The notes under the pieces are model-generated. The model had not been told where the DNA came from and did no database searches. It worked only from the letters and a program-made list of their open reading frames with translations. A stretch of DNA of 64,000 nucleotides from Neoaquamicrobium microcysteis (GTDB lineage: Bacteria > Pseudomonadota > Alphaproteobacteria > Rhizobiales > Rhizobiaceae), in contig NZ_VSZS01000064.1 in NCBI RefSeq assembly GCF_008180155.1, positions 248,001 through 312,000 on the forward strand, written 5' to 3'. Position 1 is the first letter of the stretch, and each line of letters opens with the position of its first letter. Shown in pieces: positions 25,210 through 34,109 of this stretch. Position numbers and translations under genes: made by a program.

Positions 25210-26730
25210 ATGCCGCGCGCCGCAGTCATCCAGCTTTTCCACGAAGCCAACGCCTTCACCCCGTCGAAGGCGAATTACGACGGCTTCCTCTCGGCGCAGT
25301 ATTTTCGCGGTGAGGATGTGCGGCGCGAGTTCGGCTCGACCAGCAACTGGCTGGGCGGCGTGACGGAAGCACTGGACGAAGCCGGTTACGAGATCGCCTA
25401 TGGCGTCTGCACAGGCTGCCTGCCCGGCGGCACGCTGGACGGCGAAAGCTATCACCGGCTGGTGCGCGAGATCGTCGGTTCGCTGGAGGAGATAGCGGCG
25501 GCCGGGCCGGTCGATATCGTCGCGCTGCTGTTGCACGGCGCGCTGGTGGTGGAGGGCGTGGCCACGCCGGAGACCGATCTGGCAAGGAAGGTGCGTGCCG
25601 TCGTCGGTCCGAAGGTGCCCATCGCCGTGCCGCTCGATTTTCATGCCAATGTCGAACCCGAGCTGCCGTTCGTGGTGGATGTCGTGATCGGCGGCAAGCT
25701 CTACCCGCACGCCGACACCCATGCCCGCGGCAGGAAGCTGATCGAGCTGACGCTGGCGCGCGAACCTTGGAAGACGCGCCGCTTCCGGCTGCCGATGGCC
25801 GCACCGATGAGCGCGCAGACCAGCGATACCGCGCCGTTCTCGGAACTGGTCGCCCTGTCGAACGAGATCGAGCAGCGGGCGGGGCTGGCGGATGTGGTCG
25901 TCATGGGTGGCTTTCCCTATGTCGATTCCGAGGAGGTCGGCAGCTCGGTCCTCGTGACCGGTACGGACGACGCGGCCATGGTGCGGGCCTATCGCGATAT
26001 GGCCGACGCTGCCTGGGAGCGGCGCGAGGCGATGCTGACCCGCGCGCCGTCCTTCGAGGAAGCGGCAGCGGAGATATTCGCAAGCGCAGCCAGGGGCAGG
26101 GTGGTGGTGGGCGATGCCGGCGACAATCCGGGCTCGGGCGGTGTCGCCAACGTGGCCGACATCTTCGCTTCACTCTCGGCGCAGGATTTGCCGTTCGCCG
26201 CAGGCTTCATGGTCGATGGCGAGGCGGTGAAAACCGCGCAGGCGATAGGCGTCGGCAATCGCGGCATCGTGCCGATGGGCATGCTGAAGAACGGCAAGCC
26301 CTTCGCGCCGGACGTCACCGTCGAGCGTGTCGGCATCGTCGAGTACCGCAACGAGGGGCCGAACCTGCATGGCGAGTTGCTCGAAGGCGGGTTGGGCGCT
26401 GTCGTGCGTGTCGGCGATCACGGCCACATCGCCATCGTCACCGAACGCATCCAGGCCTACGACACGCAGGCCTTTCGCAGCCAGGGCATCGTGCTGGAAG
26501 ACAAGGCGATCATCCATGTGAAGTCGAGCAACCATTTCCGCTCAGCCTTCACACCGCTGGCCGAGAACGGCGTGTTCGTGGTCGATTCCGGTGGCTGGGC
26601 ATCGACGGACGCGCTCCGCTTTCCCTTCACGAAGCGCGCGACGCGCATCCTGCCTCTGGCTCAACTCGACAAGGCGGAATGGGACCGTCAGGTAGACGAG
26701 GAGTGCGCGGTTGCGTTGCGCAGGGGATGA
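25210..26730 (+). CDS. M81-family (MlrC-like) metallopeptidase
   Basis: A 506-residue protein of the MlrC/DUF1485 family, named after the enzyme that cleaves linearised microcystin. Early metal-site motifs FHEANAFTP and, near residue 140, PLDFHANV and YPHADTHARG are present. The C-terminal MlrC domain begins after about residue 290 with VGDAGDNPGSGG. Length is normal. It has no signal peptide and so acts on imported material. It ends the glyoxalase/oxidase operon and faces the amidohydrolase gene across 24 bases. Most members in soil bacteria have no proven substrate. Peptide or amide hydrolysis is the family expectation. Confidence 0.9.
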   Translation: MPRAAVIQLFHEANAFTPSKANYDGFLSAQYFRGEDVRREFGSTSNWLGGVTEALDEAGYEIAYGVCTGCLPGGTLDGESYHRLVREIVGSLEEIAAAGPVDIVALLLHGALVVEGVATPETDLARKVRAVVGPKVPIAVPLDFHANVEPELPFVVDVVIGGKLYPHADTHARGRKLIELTLAREPWKTRRFRLPMAAPMSAQTSDTAPFSELVALSNEIEQRAGLADVVVMGGFPYVDSEEVGSSVLVTGTDDAAMVRAYRDMADAAWERREAMLTRAPSFEEAAAEIFASAARGRVVVGDAGDNPGSGGVANVADIFASLSAQDLPFAAGFMVDGEAVKTAQAIGVGNRGIVPMGMLKNGKPFAPDVTVERVGIVEYRNEGPNLHGELLEGGLGAVVRVGDHGHIAIVTERIQAYDTQAFRSQGIVLEDKAIIHVKSSNHFRSAFTPLAENGVFVVDSGGWASTDALRFPFTKRATRILPLAQLDKAEWDRQVDEECAVALRRG

Positions 26731-26754
26731 ACCTCGAAGGAAGCACCAGTCAAC

Positions 26755-27969
26755 CTACCCAACCACTGCCCCGCCCTTGATGACGTGCCGGTGATGCCGC
26801 GCGAAATCGACCAGCACGCCGGCGTCGAGCGGGTTGGCGTCGAGGACGTTGAGGTCTGCGCGGTAACCCGCCCTGACATGCCCGATCTCGCTTTCCAGCC
26901 GGACGAGCTCGGCGGCGACCGAGGTGGCGGAACGCAGCATGTCGAGCGGCGAGACCACGTCTGAGCGCAGGCGAAACTCGTCGAGCTGACGATCCTGCAT
27001 CGGGCCGACCAGATCCGTGCCGTAGGCCATTGGAATGCCGGTGCGCTGCGCAAGCTCCACGGCGCGTATACCTGAATCGAGCACGGCGTTGACCTTCTGG
27101 ATGCGGTCTGTCGGAAAGCCGCTCTGCGCGCCGACATCGGCAATTGCTCGAAGCACCGACAGCGTCGGCGTGAGATAGGCGCCGCGCTCCTTCATCAGCC
27201 TCGCCGTTTCGTCGTCCAGCAGATTGCCGTGCTCGATGGAGCGGACACCGTTGCGCACGGCGCGCGCGACGGAACGCGCGGTGTAGGTGTGAGAGACGAC
27301 GTAGAGATTGGCCATCTCGGCCTCGTCCACGATTGCGGCGATTTCGGCTTCGGAGAACTGGTCCGACGTGATGCGGTCGGTGGGCGATGAAATGCCGCCA
27401 TTGGCCATGATCTTGATGTGGTGCGCACCGCGCCGGATTTCGTCGCGCGCAGCCAGCCGAACGGCGTCCACGCCGTCGCAGCGGCGGCCAAGGCTGACGA
27501 GCGAATAGGCGCTGTCCTCATTGTCGGTGCCCATGCCGCGATGGTCGCCGTGCCCGCCGGTGGGCGACAGGGCCTTGCCGCCGTAAAGCACGCGCGGGCC
27601 GGCAAACAGTCCTTCTTCCACCGCGCGAGCAAGACCGAAATCGGCCCCGCCGACATCGCGCACGGTCGTGAAGCCGCGCTGTAGCATGGCCTTGAGAAGC
27701 ACCGCCGCGCGGGCCGCGACATAGATCGGCGACTGCTTCGGCAGCTCGCCCAGATTGGCGGTATAGGCGGTCGCGTGAACGTGGCAGTCGATGAGGCCGG
27801 GAATGACGAAGCCGCCGGCCACGTCGATGCGCCGCGCGTCGGCCATGCCGGTGACCGGGCTTTCGGCAATATCGTGGATCAGCCCGTGTTCAAGGACGAG
27901 ATGGCGGTCGGCTGAGATGGAGCCGGTCTCGACATCCACGATATTGGCGTTTTCGAGAATGGTGGTCAC
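26755..27969 (-). CDS. Amidohydrolase-superfamily dipeptidase-like enzyme
   Basis: A 404-residue metal-dependent amidohydrolase. The HxH motif is His63/His65 in IDCHVHA, a likely carboxylated lysine is Lys186 in HIKIMANGG, then His227 in VSHTYT, His247 in IEHGN and the catalytic Asp in YGTDLVG. This layout matches the Xaa-Arg/Xaa-Lys dipeptidase and prolidase-like group. Cytoplasmic. It is the downstream gene of a two-gene minus-strand unit with the binding protein at 28069, 99 bases away and separated by a hairpin. It could cleave a dipeptide-like or N-acyl amino acid taken up by the peptide ABC system of this region. Confidence 0.88.
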   Translation of the reverse strand: MTTILENANIVDVETGSISADRHLVLEHGLIHDIAESPVTGMADARRIDVAGGFVIPGLIDCHVHATAYTANLGELPKQSPIYVAARAAVLLKAMLQRGFTTVRDVGGADFGLARAVEEGLFAGPRVLYGGKALSPTGGHGDHRGMGTDNEDSAYSLVSLGRRCDGVDAVRLAARDEIRRGAHHIKIMANGGISSPTDRITSDQFSEAEIAAIVDEAEMANLYVVSHTYTARSVARAVRNGVRSIEHGNLLDDETARLMKERGAYLTPTLSVLRAIADVGAQSGFPTDRIQKVNAVLDSGIRAVELAQRTGIPMAYGTDLVGPMQDRQLDEFRLRSDVVSPLDMLRSATSVAAELVRLESEIGHVRAGYRADLNVLDANPLDAGVLVDFARHHRHVIKGGAVVG

Positions 27970-28025
27970 GGTCTGCTCCCCCGATGCATTGAAGGCCGCA
28001 AGAAAGACGGCATGAAAAGAGGTGA

Positions 28026-28045
28026 CCGGGCGCGCAAGCGTCCGG
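28026..28045 (-). terminator. Intercistronic stem-loop after binding-protein gene
   Basis: CCGGGCGC and GCGTCCGG form an 8-bp stem with one wobble or mismatch around a GCAA tetraloop, downstream of the minus-strand binding-protein stop and before the amidohydrolase start. It has no T-run. It resembles the hairpins after the other binding-protein genes in this window. Confidence 0.45.
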
Positions 28046-28068
28046 CCCCCGACATGGTGTCTATGCGC

Positions 28069-29574
28069 TTACTCGCCCGACCAGCTGATGCGGTTGAGGA
28101 AGATGTTCTCGTTGGCCAGCGGGGTGAACTCGATACCGTCGGCCGCGCCGTAGATGACCGAGGCCTGGTAGAGCGGGATCACGTAGTTCTTCGAGGCGAC
28201 GATCTCGCTCACCTTCTTGTAGAGATCGAGACGCTCGTCGGTGTCGATCGTCGCGCGCGCCGCATCGAGTGCGCCGTCTAGTTCTTCGTCGGTCACATTG
28301 GCCCAGCCGCTGGACGAATGCAGGATCGGATACATGATGCCGTCGGCATCCTGGCAGCCGCAGCTCCACCGGCTGAACGAGGTCTGCGGGATGCTTTCGG
28401 GGCCGGACTGCATGCGCTGCATCCAGTTGCCCATATCCGTCATCTCGATCTCGACGTTGAAGCCGACATCGGCCAGCATCTGCTGGATCGCCTGCACCAC
28501 GCGCTGGTCGTAGACGGGCGCGGTGAGGATCGAGAACGGTGCGGTCGCGGTCTCGCCGAGCTCCGCGATGATCTCCTTCGCCTTCTCCGGGTCGTAGCCG
28601 GGGGCCTCGATGCCCTCGACATAGCCGAAGGCGGCCGGCGAGACGAGCTGCGAGACGGGAGCCTCGAAGCCGCCGAGAATGCCTTCGACGATGCCTTCCT
28701 TGTCCAGCGCATGGGCGATGGCAAGACGCACCTGCTCATTATCGAGTGGCGCCTTCTGCACGTTCATCGCGAAGTAGGCGACGCGCTCGGTGCGGGCGGA
28801 CAGAACCTTGCCAGTGCCGCTGGCCTCGACCTGAGCGGCAAGGTCGCTGTCGATGTTGGTGACGATGTCGCTGGTGCCGGACTGGAGGTTGGCGACGCGC
28901 GTGGCGGCATCCGGAACGGCGCGGAAGGATGCCTTCGGAAACGCGCCCTTTTCGCCCCAATAGTCGTCGTTGCGCGCCAGAATGACCTCGACCCCGCGGT
29001 TCCAGCTCTCGAACCTGTAGGGCCCTGAGCCGACGGGACTGGCGTTGAACTCGTCCTTGGAAACCGCCTCGACCGCGTGCTGCGGCACGATGGACAGCTT
29101 GGTGAGCTGCGCGAAAAGCACCGGATACGCGCCGTCGGTGGTCAGCACCACGGTGGTGTCGTCTTTGGCCACCGCGTCGGTGATCGAGTTGAACTGGCCG
29201 AGCTGCGGGCTCGCGAACTCCGGATCGGTGATGCGCTTGACGGAGAAGACGACATCTTCCGCCGTCAGCTTCTCTCCGTCATGGAAGGTGACGTCGTCGC
29301 GGATCTTGAACTCGATCTCGGTGTCCGAGAGGTAGTTCCACTCGGTCGCGATCTGCGGCGCGATCTCGCCGGCATCGTCGCGGGTCAGCAGGTTGTCGAA
29401 GATGTTCCGGTAGACGTTGAAGCTGTCGGGATTCCACTGCACGTGCGGGTCGAGCGAGTTCGGCTCGCCGACGAAGTCGATTACGATCATGTCTTTCGCG
29501 CTGGCGACACCCGCCGGCACGGTGAGGGATGAAGCCGCAAGCAGGGCGGCGATCATAAGCCTGTTCAGTCGCAT
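28069..29574 (-). CDS. Peptide-family ABC substrate-binding protein
   Basis: A 501-residue family-5 binding protein. A signal peptide of about 25 residues ends VASA before KDMIVIDF. I choose the ATG at 29574, where AAGGAAC lies about 6 bases upstream; an upstream extension to 29712 lacks a ribosome site and would bury the leader. It is strongly similar to the protein encoded divergently at 30732 (shared LDPH.QWNPDS, YRNIFDNL and FHDGE.LTAEDV). There are no permease genes on this strand, so it must use the permeases at 32314-34100 or elsewhere. Its operon partner is the amidohydrolase. Confidence 0.93.
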   Translation of the reverse strand: MRLNRLMIAALLAASSLTVPAGVASAKDMIVIDFVGEPNSLDPHVQWNPDSFNVYRNIFDNLLTRDDAGEIAPQIATEWNYLSDTEIEFKIRDDVTFHDGEKLTAEDVVFSVKRITDPEFASPQLGQFNSITDAVAKDDTTVVLTTDGAYPVLFAQLTKLSIVPQHAVEAVSKDEFNASPVGSGPYRFESWNRGVEVILARNDDYWGEKGAFPKASFRAVPDAATRVANLQSGTSDIVTNIDSDLAAQVEASGTGKVLSARTERVAYFAMNVQKAPLDNEQVRLAIAHALDKEGIVEGILGGFEAPVSQLVSPAAFGYVEGIEAPGYDPEKAKEIIAELGETATAPFSILTAPVYDQRVVQAIQQMLADVGFNVEIEMTDMGNWMQRMQSGPESIPQTSFSRWSCGCQDADGIMYPILHSSSGWANVTDEELDGALDAARATIDTDERLDLYKKVSEIVASKNYVIPLYQASVIYGAADGIEFTPLANENIFLNRISWSGE

Positions 29575-29958
29575 TGGTTTGTTCCTTCCAATCCGTGTCC
29601 GTTCCCCATGGCCCGCCCTCGCGGGGCGGTCGTGCGGCTTTGCCGTCACACCAGACGTGCGTATTGACATCTCAGTTGATGCTATTGGCACATCAGTAGG
29701 CGATCTTTGCACGCGTCCCGGCGACGCGCAACATCATTCCGTTCCAATTGCGTCAGGCGAAATAGAATGAGGTTTCGTGGGCAGGAAATTGCCGAACGTG
29801 GCTTGACGGACAAGGGATCACAGAGAACTATGGGCGAGATTCCGCAGTTTCGCGCGGATACGGAAAACGGTTTCGGTGCGGGCCGCGCAATGAGAATGAT
29901 CGTTCTTCACGCCCGCCGGTACACAATGACAGATTGACGATCTGAGAGGTTAGAACGA
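29575..29958. promoter_or_regulatory. Divergent regulatory region between binding protein and GntR genes
   Basis: This 384-base gap has no convincing gene. It contains a small hairpin in the binding-protein leader (CCGCCC 29613-29618 with GGGCGG 29624-29629), a TTGACA at 29664-29669 and an inverted repeat TGATG (29677-29681)/CATCA (29691-29695) that could be a regulator site. Composition is more AT-rich than the flanking genes. Exact promoters cannot be assigned. Confidence 0.4.
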
Positions 29959-30735
29959 ATGCTCGATCAAGAGGTATACGCTTCCCCCATACCGCCGCAG
30001 GGCAAGGGCGAGGCTGCCGGGCGCGCATTGCGCAGCGCCATCGTGCATTGCGTTCTGGCACCCGGAGAGCGCCTGTCGGAGGCGGAGCTGGCGCGCGAGT
30101 TCGGGCTTGGCCGCGGCGCGGTGCGCGCGGCGCTGGCGCGGCTTCAGGCGGGCGGGTTCGTCACATCGACGGCACGCAGCGGCTGGGTGGTGACGCCCGT
30201 ATCGGCCGGCGAAATCCGCGAGCTGAGCGCGGCGCGCCGGCATCTCGAGCCGCTGCTGTGCACTGTCAGCCTCGACGAGAACGACAGCGCGCATCTGCGC
30301 AATCTGGCCGAGATGCACGTTGCCCTGACGCACCGCCAGGAGCTGGGCGGCGACATGGTGCCGACCATCCGCCGCTGCGAGCGCGAGATACTGGAATGCC
30401 TGTCGGCGCGGCTCGGCATGCCGATCGTCGCCGGATGGCTGAGCGACCTGTGGGACCGCTCGATCAGGCTGGTCCACTTTTTCGAGGCGCACGCCCCGGT
30501 GAAGCTGACGCCGGCCAACCGCTCGCGCTTCGTCGAGGCGCTTGTCGATGGCCGCAAGGCAGATGCGCTGAGCCACCTCGCCGCCGCCAACACGGCGCTC
30601 GAAACCTACCTGCTCGACCGCTTCCTGGAATCGGAGGCGAAGGTGGGAACCCGCACCTCTCGCCGCGCAGCCGACAGGGAAAAGCCGCTGGAGCCGAAGT
30701 CGGGCAAGCCAATCTCGGGAACAAGGACAGCATGA
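29959..30735 (+). CDS. GntR-family regulator, FCD subfamily
   Basis: A 258-residue regulator. The winged helix spans about residues 20-80, with LSEAELAREFGLGRGAVRAALARLQAGGFV as the recognition part. A helical FCD-type effector domain follows to about residue 220, and the last 35 residues are basic and probably disordered. The ATG is preceded by GAGAGG about 10 bases upstream. It overlaps the next binding-protein gene (ATGA), so regulator and transporter are co-transcribed. It lies between two paralogous binding-protein genes and probably controls both directions from the 384-base gap. Confidence 0.9.
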   Translation: MLDQEVYASPIPPQGKGEAAGRALRSAIVHCVLAPGERLSEAELAREFGLGRGAVRAALARLQAGGFVTSTARSGWVVTPVSAGEIRELSAARRHLEPLLCTVSLDENDSAHLRNLAEMHVALTHRQELGGDMVPTIRRCEREILECLSARLGMPIVAGWLSDLWDRSIRLVHFFEAHAPVKLTPANRSRFVEALVDGRKADALSHLAAANTALETYLLDRFLESEAKVGTRTSRRAADREKPLEPKSGKPISGTRTA

Positions 30736-32249
30736 TGACGAAGACATTCTCTCGCACGCTTGCGTTGGCGCTGGGGCTGGCGCTGGCGCTGGGCAGTTCC
30801 GCCCTTGCCATGCAGGCCGCATCCGCCAAGGATCTGCTGGTCGTCGATCTGGTCAGCGAGCCGTCTTCGCTGGACCCGCACAAGCAGTGGAACCCGGACA
30901 GCTACTACGTCTACCGCAACATCTTCGACAACCTCGTCACGCGCGACGATGACGGGCAGATCGTGCCGCAGATCGCGACGGATTGGACCAACACGTCGGA
31001 CACCGAGTTCGTGTTCACGATCCGCGACGACGTCACCTTCCACGATGGCGAGAGACTGACGGCGGAGGATGTCGCCTTCTCCATCACGCGCATCATCGAT
31101 CCCGCGTTCGGCAGCCCGCAGCTGGGCCAGTTCAACAAGATCGTGTCGGCGGAGGCGACCGGCGAATACGAGGTGACGCTGAAGACCGACGGCGCGTACC
31201 CGGTGCTGCTGGCGCAGCTCGTCAAGCTGTCGATCGTGCCGAAGCATGTGGTGGAAGAAGTCGGCGACGACGCTTTCAACGCCAGCCCCGTCGGTTCGGG
31301 CCCCTACAAGTTCGCCAACTGGCAGCGCGGCGTTTCGGTGCGGCTCGACCGCAACGACGAATACTGGGGCGACAAGGGTCCGTTCGCCTCGGCCGAGTTC
31401 CGCGCCGTGCCCGATGCCGCGACCCGCGTCGCGAACCTCCAGGCCGGCGAAACCGACCTGGCGGTGACGATCGATTCCGATCTCGCAGCCCAGATCGAGG
31501 GTTCGGGCAGCGCCAAGGCGCTTTCCGTGCTGACGGAACGCATCGGCTATCTCAAGCTCAACCCGCAGCGCGGACCGCTGGACGACAAGCGCGTCCGCCA
31601 GGCCGTGGCGCAGGCGATCGACAAGGAAGGCATCGTCGAGGGCATTCTGGGCGGCTACGACGAGCCGCTCGCCCAGATGGCGACGCCCTCGCATTTCGGC
31701 TTTGTCGAGGGCATCGAGACCTATCCCTACGATCCCGAGGCGGCGAAGGCGCTCATCGAGGAGGCCGGCGTGGCCGGGCAGACGATATCGTTTGCGACCT
31801 CGCCCACCTTCGACCAGCGCATCGTGCAGGCCATCGCCCAGATGGTCAGCGATGCCGGGCTCGTCGCCGAGATCGAGCTCACCGACATGGCGACCTACCT
31901 CCAGCGCGTGCAGAGCGAGCCTGCCGAACAGCCCTACCTCGCCTTCGGCCGGTGGTCCTGCGCCTGTCAGGACGTCGACGGAGTTCTGCACTCGCTGCTG
32001 CATTCGTCCAGCTCGTGGTCATCGCTGACGGACGAGCGCATCGACGGCTTGCTGGACGAGGCCCGCAACACGCTGGACCAGGACGCGCGTCTCGACGCCT
32101 ACAGGCAGGTGAGCGAGTTCGTCGCCGAGGAGGTGCCGCTGGTGCCGCTCTATCAGGCGGCCATCATCTACGGTGCGGCCAATGGCCTCGACTGGCAGCC
32201 GACCGCGAACGAGAGCATGTTCCTGAACCGGATGAGCTGGTCGGACTGA
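30732..32249 (+). CDS. Peptide-family ABC substrate-binding protein (divergent paralogue)
   Basis: A 505-residue family-5 binding protein with a long leader (MMTKTFSRTLALALGLALAL and onward to ASAKD). The mature part parallels the protein encoded at 28069. Landmarks are SLDPHKQWNPDSYYVYRNIF, FNASPVGSGPYKF and a C-terminal NESMFLNRMSWSD. The start is the ATG in the ATGA overlap with the GntR gene; a long open frame upstream only shadows that gene. It is the binding protein of the permeases that follow after a hairpin-containing 64-base gap. Confidence 0.94.
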   Translation: MMTKTFSRTLALALGLALALGSSALAMQAASAKDLLVVDLVSEPSSLDPHKQWNPDSYYVYRNIFDNLVTRDDDGQIVPQIATDWTNTSDTEFVFTIRDDVTFHDGERLTAEDVAFSITRIIDPAFGSPQLGQFNKIVSAEATGEYEVTLKTDGAYPVLLAQLVKLSIVPKHVVEEVGDDAFNASPVGSGPYKFANWQRGVSVRLDRNDEYWGDKGPFASAEFRAVPDAATRVANLQAGETDLAVTIDSDLAAQIEGSGSAKALSVLTERIGYLKLNPQRGPLDDKRVRQAVAQAIDKEGIVEGILGGYDEPLAQMATPSHFGFVEGIETYPYDPEAAKALIEEAGVAGQTISFATSPTFDQRIVQAIAQMVSDAGLVAEIELTDMATYLQRVQSEPAEQPYLAFGRWSCACQDVDGVLHSLLHSSSSWSSLTDERIDGLLDEARNTLDQDARLDAYRQVSEFVAEEVPLVPLYQAAIIYGAANGLDWQPTANESMFLNRMSWSD

Positions 32250-32265
32250 CCGCAACCGACCGACT

Positions 32266-32292
32266 CCCGGCCCTGCTATTGGCGGGGCCGGG
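32266..32292 (+). terminator. Intercistronic stem-loop after binding-protein gene
   Basis: CCCGGCCC (32266-32273) and GGGCCGGG (32285-32292) form a perfect 8-bp stem with an 11-base loop, 16 bases after the binding-protein stop and 21 bases before the permease start. No T-run follows. It probably protects the upstream transcript or terminates partially. Confidence 0.6.
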
Positions 32293-32313
32293 GCGCAACC
32301 CGAGAGGCAGCCC

Positions 32314-33240
32314 TTGTCGGCGTTCTTCCTGAAGAGAATCGTGCAGGCGCTGATCGCCGTGATCGGCGTGATGACGCTCATCTTCTTCCTCCAGCGGCTG
32401 ACGGGCGACCCGGTGCTGCTGCTGGTGCCGCAGAACGCGACGCAGGCTGACATCGCGGCGATGCGCGAGACACTGGGCTTCAACCGCCCGCTGGCGGTGC
32501 AGTATCTCGATTACATGGGCGGCCTGCTGACATTCGATTTCGGTCGCTCCTACGTCCAGAACATTCCCGTCTGGGACCTGATCGCAAGCCGCCTGCCCTA
32601 CACGCTGATGCTGGCGGGCGGCGCGCTGGTGGTGGCGTTTGGCATCGGCATTCCACTGGGCGTGCTGATGGCGGTGCGGCGCGGCAAGCCGGAAGCCAAG
32701 GTGATGATGGGCTTCGTGCTGGCCGGCCAGTCCATGCCGACCTTCTGGTCGGCGATCCTGATGATCATGGTGTTTGCGGTGTGGCTCGGCTGGCTGCCGC
32801 CGTCGGGCGCGCGCACCAATGCGAGCCTCATCATGCCGTCGATCGCGCTCGGGCTTCTGTCGATGGCGACGTTCGCGCGTGTCGCGCGCACCGCCGTGCT
32901 GGACGAGCTTGAAAAGGACTATGTGCGCACCGGCCACGCCAAGGGCCTGCCGATGCGCCGCATCGTCATGCGCCACCTGCTGCGCAACGCCGCGATCCCC
33001 GTCGTCACGGTAGCGGCTCTGGAGATCGCCAATCTTCTGGCGGGCGCGGTGATCGTGGAGACCGTGTTCGCCTGGCCGGGGCTGGGGCAGCTCACCGTGC
33101 AGGCGATCAACGCACGCGACTTCATGGTGGTGCAGGGCGTGGTGCTGCTCGGCGCGATCACTGCCATCACGCTCAACCTCATCGCCGATCTTCTTTACAG
33201 CCTCATCGACCCGCGCATCCGCATGGAGGCCGGCGCATGA
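32314..33240 (+). CDS. Peptide-type ABC transporter permease (DppB-like)
   Basis: A 308-residue permease. The start is a TTG with GAGAGGCAG just upstream; no ATG is available before the first membrane helix (FFLKRIVQALIAVIGVMTLI). The DppB loop LTGDPVLLLVP and the cytoplasmic EAA loop DYVRTGHAKGLPMRRIVMRHLLRN are clear. Six membrane helices are expected. The stop overlaps the ATG of the DppC-like gene. The rare start may hold its translation below that of the binding protein encoded upstream. Confidence 0.94.
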   Translation: MSAFFLKRIVQALIAVIGVMTLIFFLQRLTGDPVLLLVPQNATQADIAAMRETLGFNRPLAVQYLDYMGGLLTFDFGRSYVQNIPVWDLIASRLPYTLMLAGGALVVAFGIGIPLGVLMAVRRGKPEAKVMMGFVLAGQSMPTFWSAILMIMVFAVWLGWLPPSGARTNASLIMPSIALGLLSMATFARVARTAVLDELEKDYVRTGHAKGLPMRRIVMRHLLRNAAIPVVTVAALEIANLLAGAVIVETVFAWPGLGQLTVQAINARDFMVVQGVVLLGAITAITLNLIADLLYSLIDPRIRMEAGA

Positions 33241-34100
33241 GCGGCGGGGTTTCCACGCCTGCGCGCACGGCTACGCGCAAACCGATCCCATGGGCCGTCG
33301 TACCGTTCTGGCTCATTCTTCTCGGCCTCGTGCTGGTGGCGGTGTTCGCGCCGCTGATCGCGCCGATGGACCCCAACACCCAGAACCTGCTTGCACGCCT
33401 CAAGGAGCCGGGCTTCGAATCGCGCGGCGCGGTCTATCTGCTGGGCTCGGACGAGCTGGGCCGCGACGTTCTCTCCCGCGTGATCCACGGCGCGCGCATA
33501 TCGCTGCTGGTGGCCTTCGCCTCGGTCATCCTGTCCGGCGTGTTCGGCTCCATCCTCGGCATGGTCGCCGCCTTCTATCGCGGCTGGGTCGAGACCATCA
33601 TCATGCGGCTGGTGGACATCGTGCTGTCGGTGCCGGCGATCCTGCTGGCCATCATCACCGTCGCGGTGCTGGGGCCGAGCCTCTACAACGTCGTCATCGT
33701 GCTGGCGCTGACGCGCTGGCCGCGCTACGCCCGCGTCGCCTACGGCCAGACCCTGTCGGTCGCCAACATGCCCTATGTGCGCCTGTCGCGCTTCATGGGT
33801 GCGGGATGGTTCCGGCTTTTGTGGCGGCATGTGCTGCCCAACATCGCCGGAGCGCTCATCGTGGTGGCCACGCTGGAATTCGGTCTGATGGTGCTGTTCG
33901 AGGCGGGGCTTTCCTTCCTCGGGCTCGGCGTTCAGCCGCCCACGGCAAGCTGGGGCGCGATGCTTTCGACCGGCCGCAACTACGTCGCCACTGCGTGGTG
34001 GATCGCGACCTTTCCGGGTCTCGCGCTGTTCCTGCTGGTGCTTTCCATCAACCTCATCGGCGATCACGTGCGCGACCGCCTCGACCCCCGTTCACGTTAA
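33237..34100 (+). CDS. Peptide-type ABC transporter permease (DppC-like)
   Basis: A 287-residue DppC/OppC-type permease. The LLGSDELGRDVLSRV motif is present at about residue 65. The EAA loop reads PYVRLSRFMGAGWFRLLWRHVLPN, and the family end GDHVRDRLDPRSR closes the protein. It overlaps the DppB-like gene by four bases and is followed 9 bases later by an SDR gene. With its partner it forms the channel. The two ATPases come four genes later, after tailoring enzymes, an unusual interruption for a peptide ABC operon. Confidence 0.94.
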   Translation: MSGGVSTPARTATRKPIPWAVVPFWLILLGLVLVAVFAPLIAPMDPNTQNLLARLKEPGFESRGAVYLLGSDELGRDVLSRVIHGARISLLVAFASVILSGVFGSILGMVAAFYRGWVETIIMRLVDIVLSVPAILLAIITVAVLGPSLYNVVIVLALTRWPRYARVAYGQTLSVANMPYVRLSRFMGAGWFRLLWRHVLPNIAGALIVVATLEFGLMVLFEAGLSFLGLGVQPPTASWGAMLSTGRNYVATAWWIATFPGLALFLLVLSINLIGDHVRDRLDPRSR

Positions 34101-34109
34101 GGAAATACC

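Noticed and set aside
29707-29937. A 76-codon open frame in the 384-base gap
   Set aside because: No ribosome site, no recognisable domain, Arg-rich random composition; treated as non-coding regulatory DNA.
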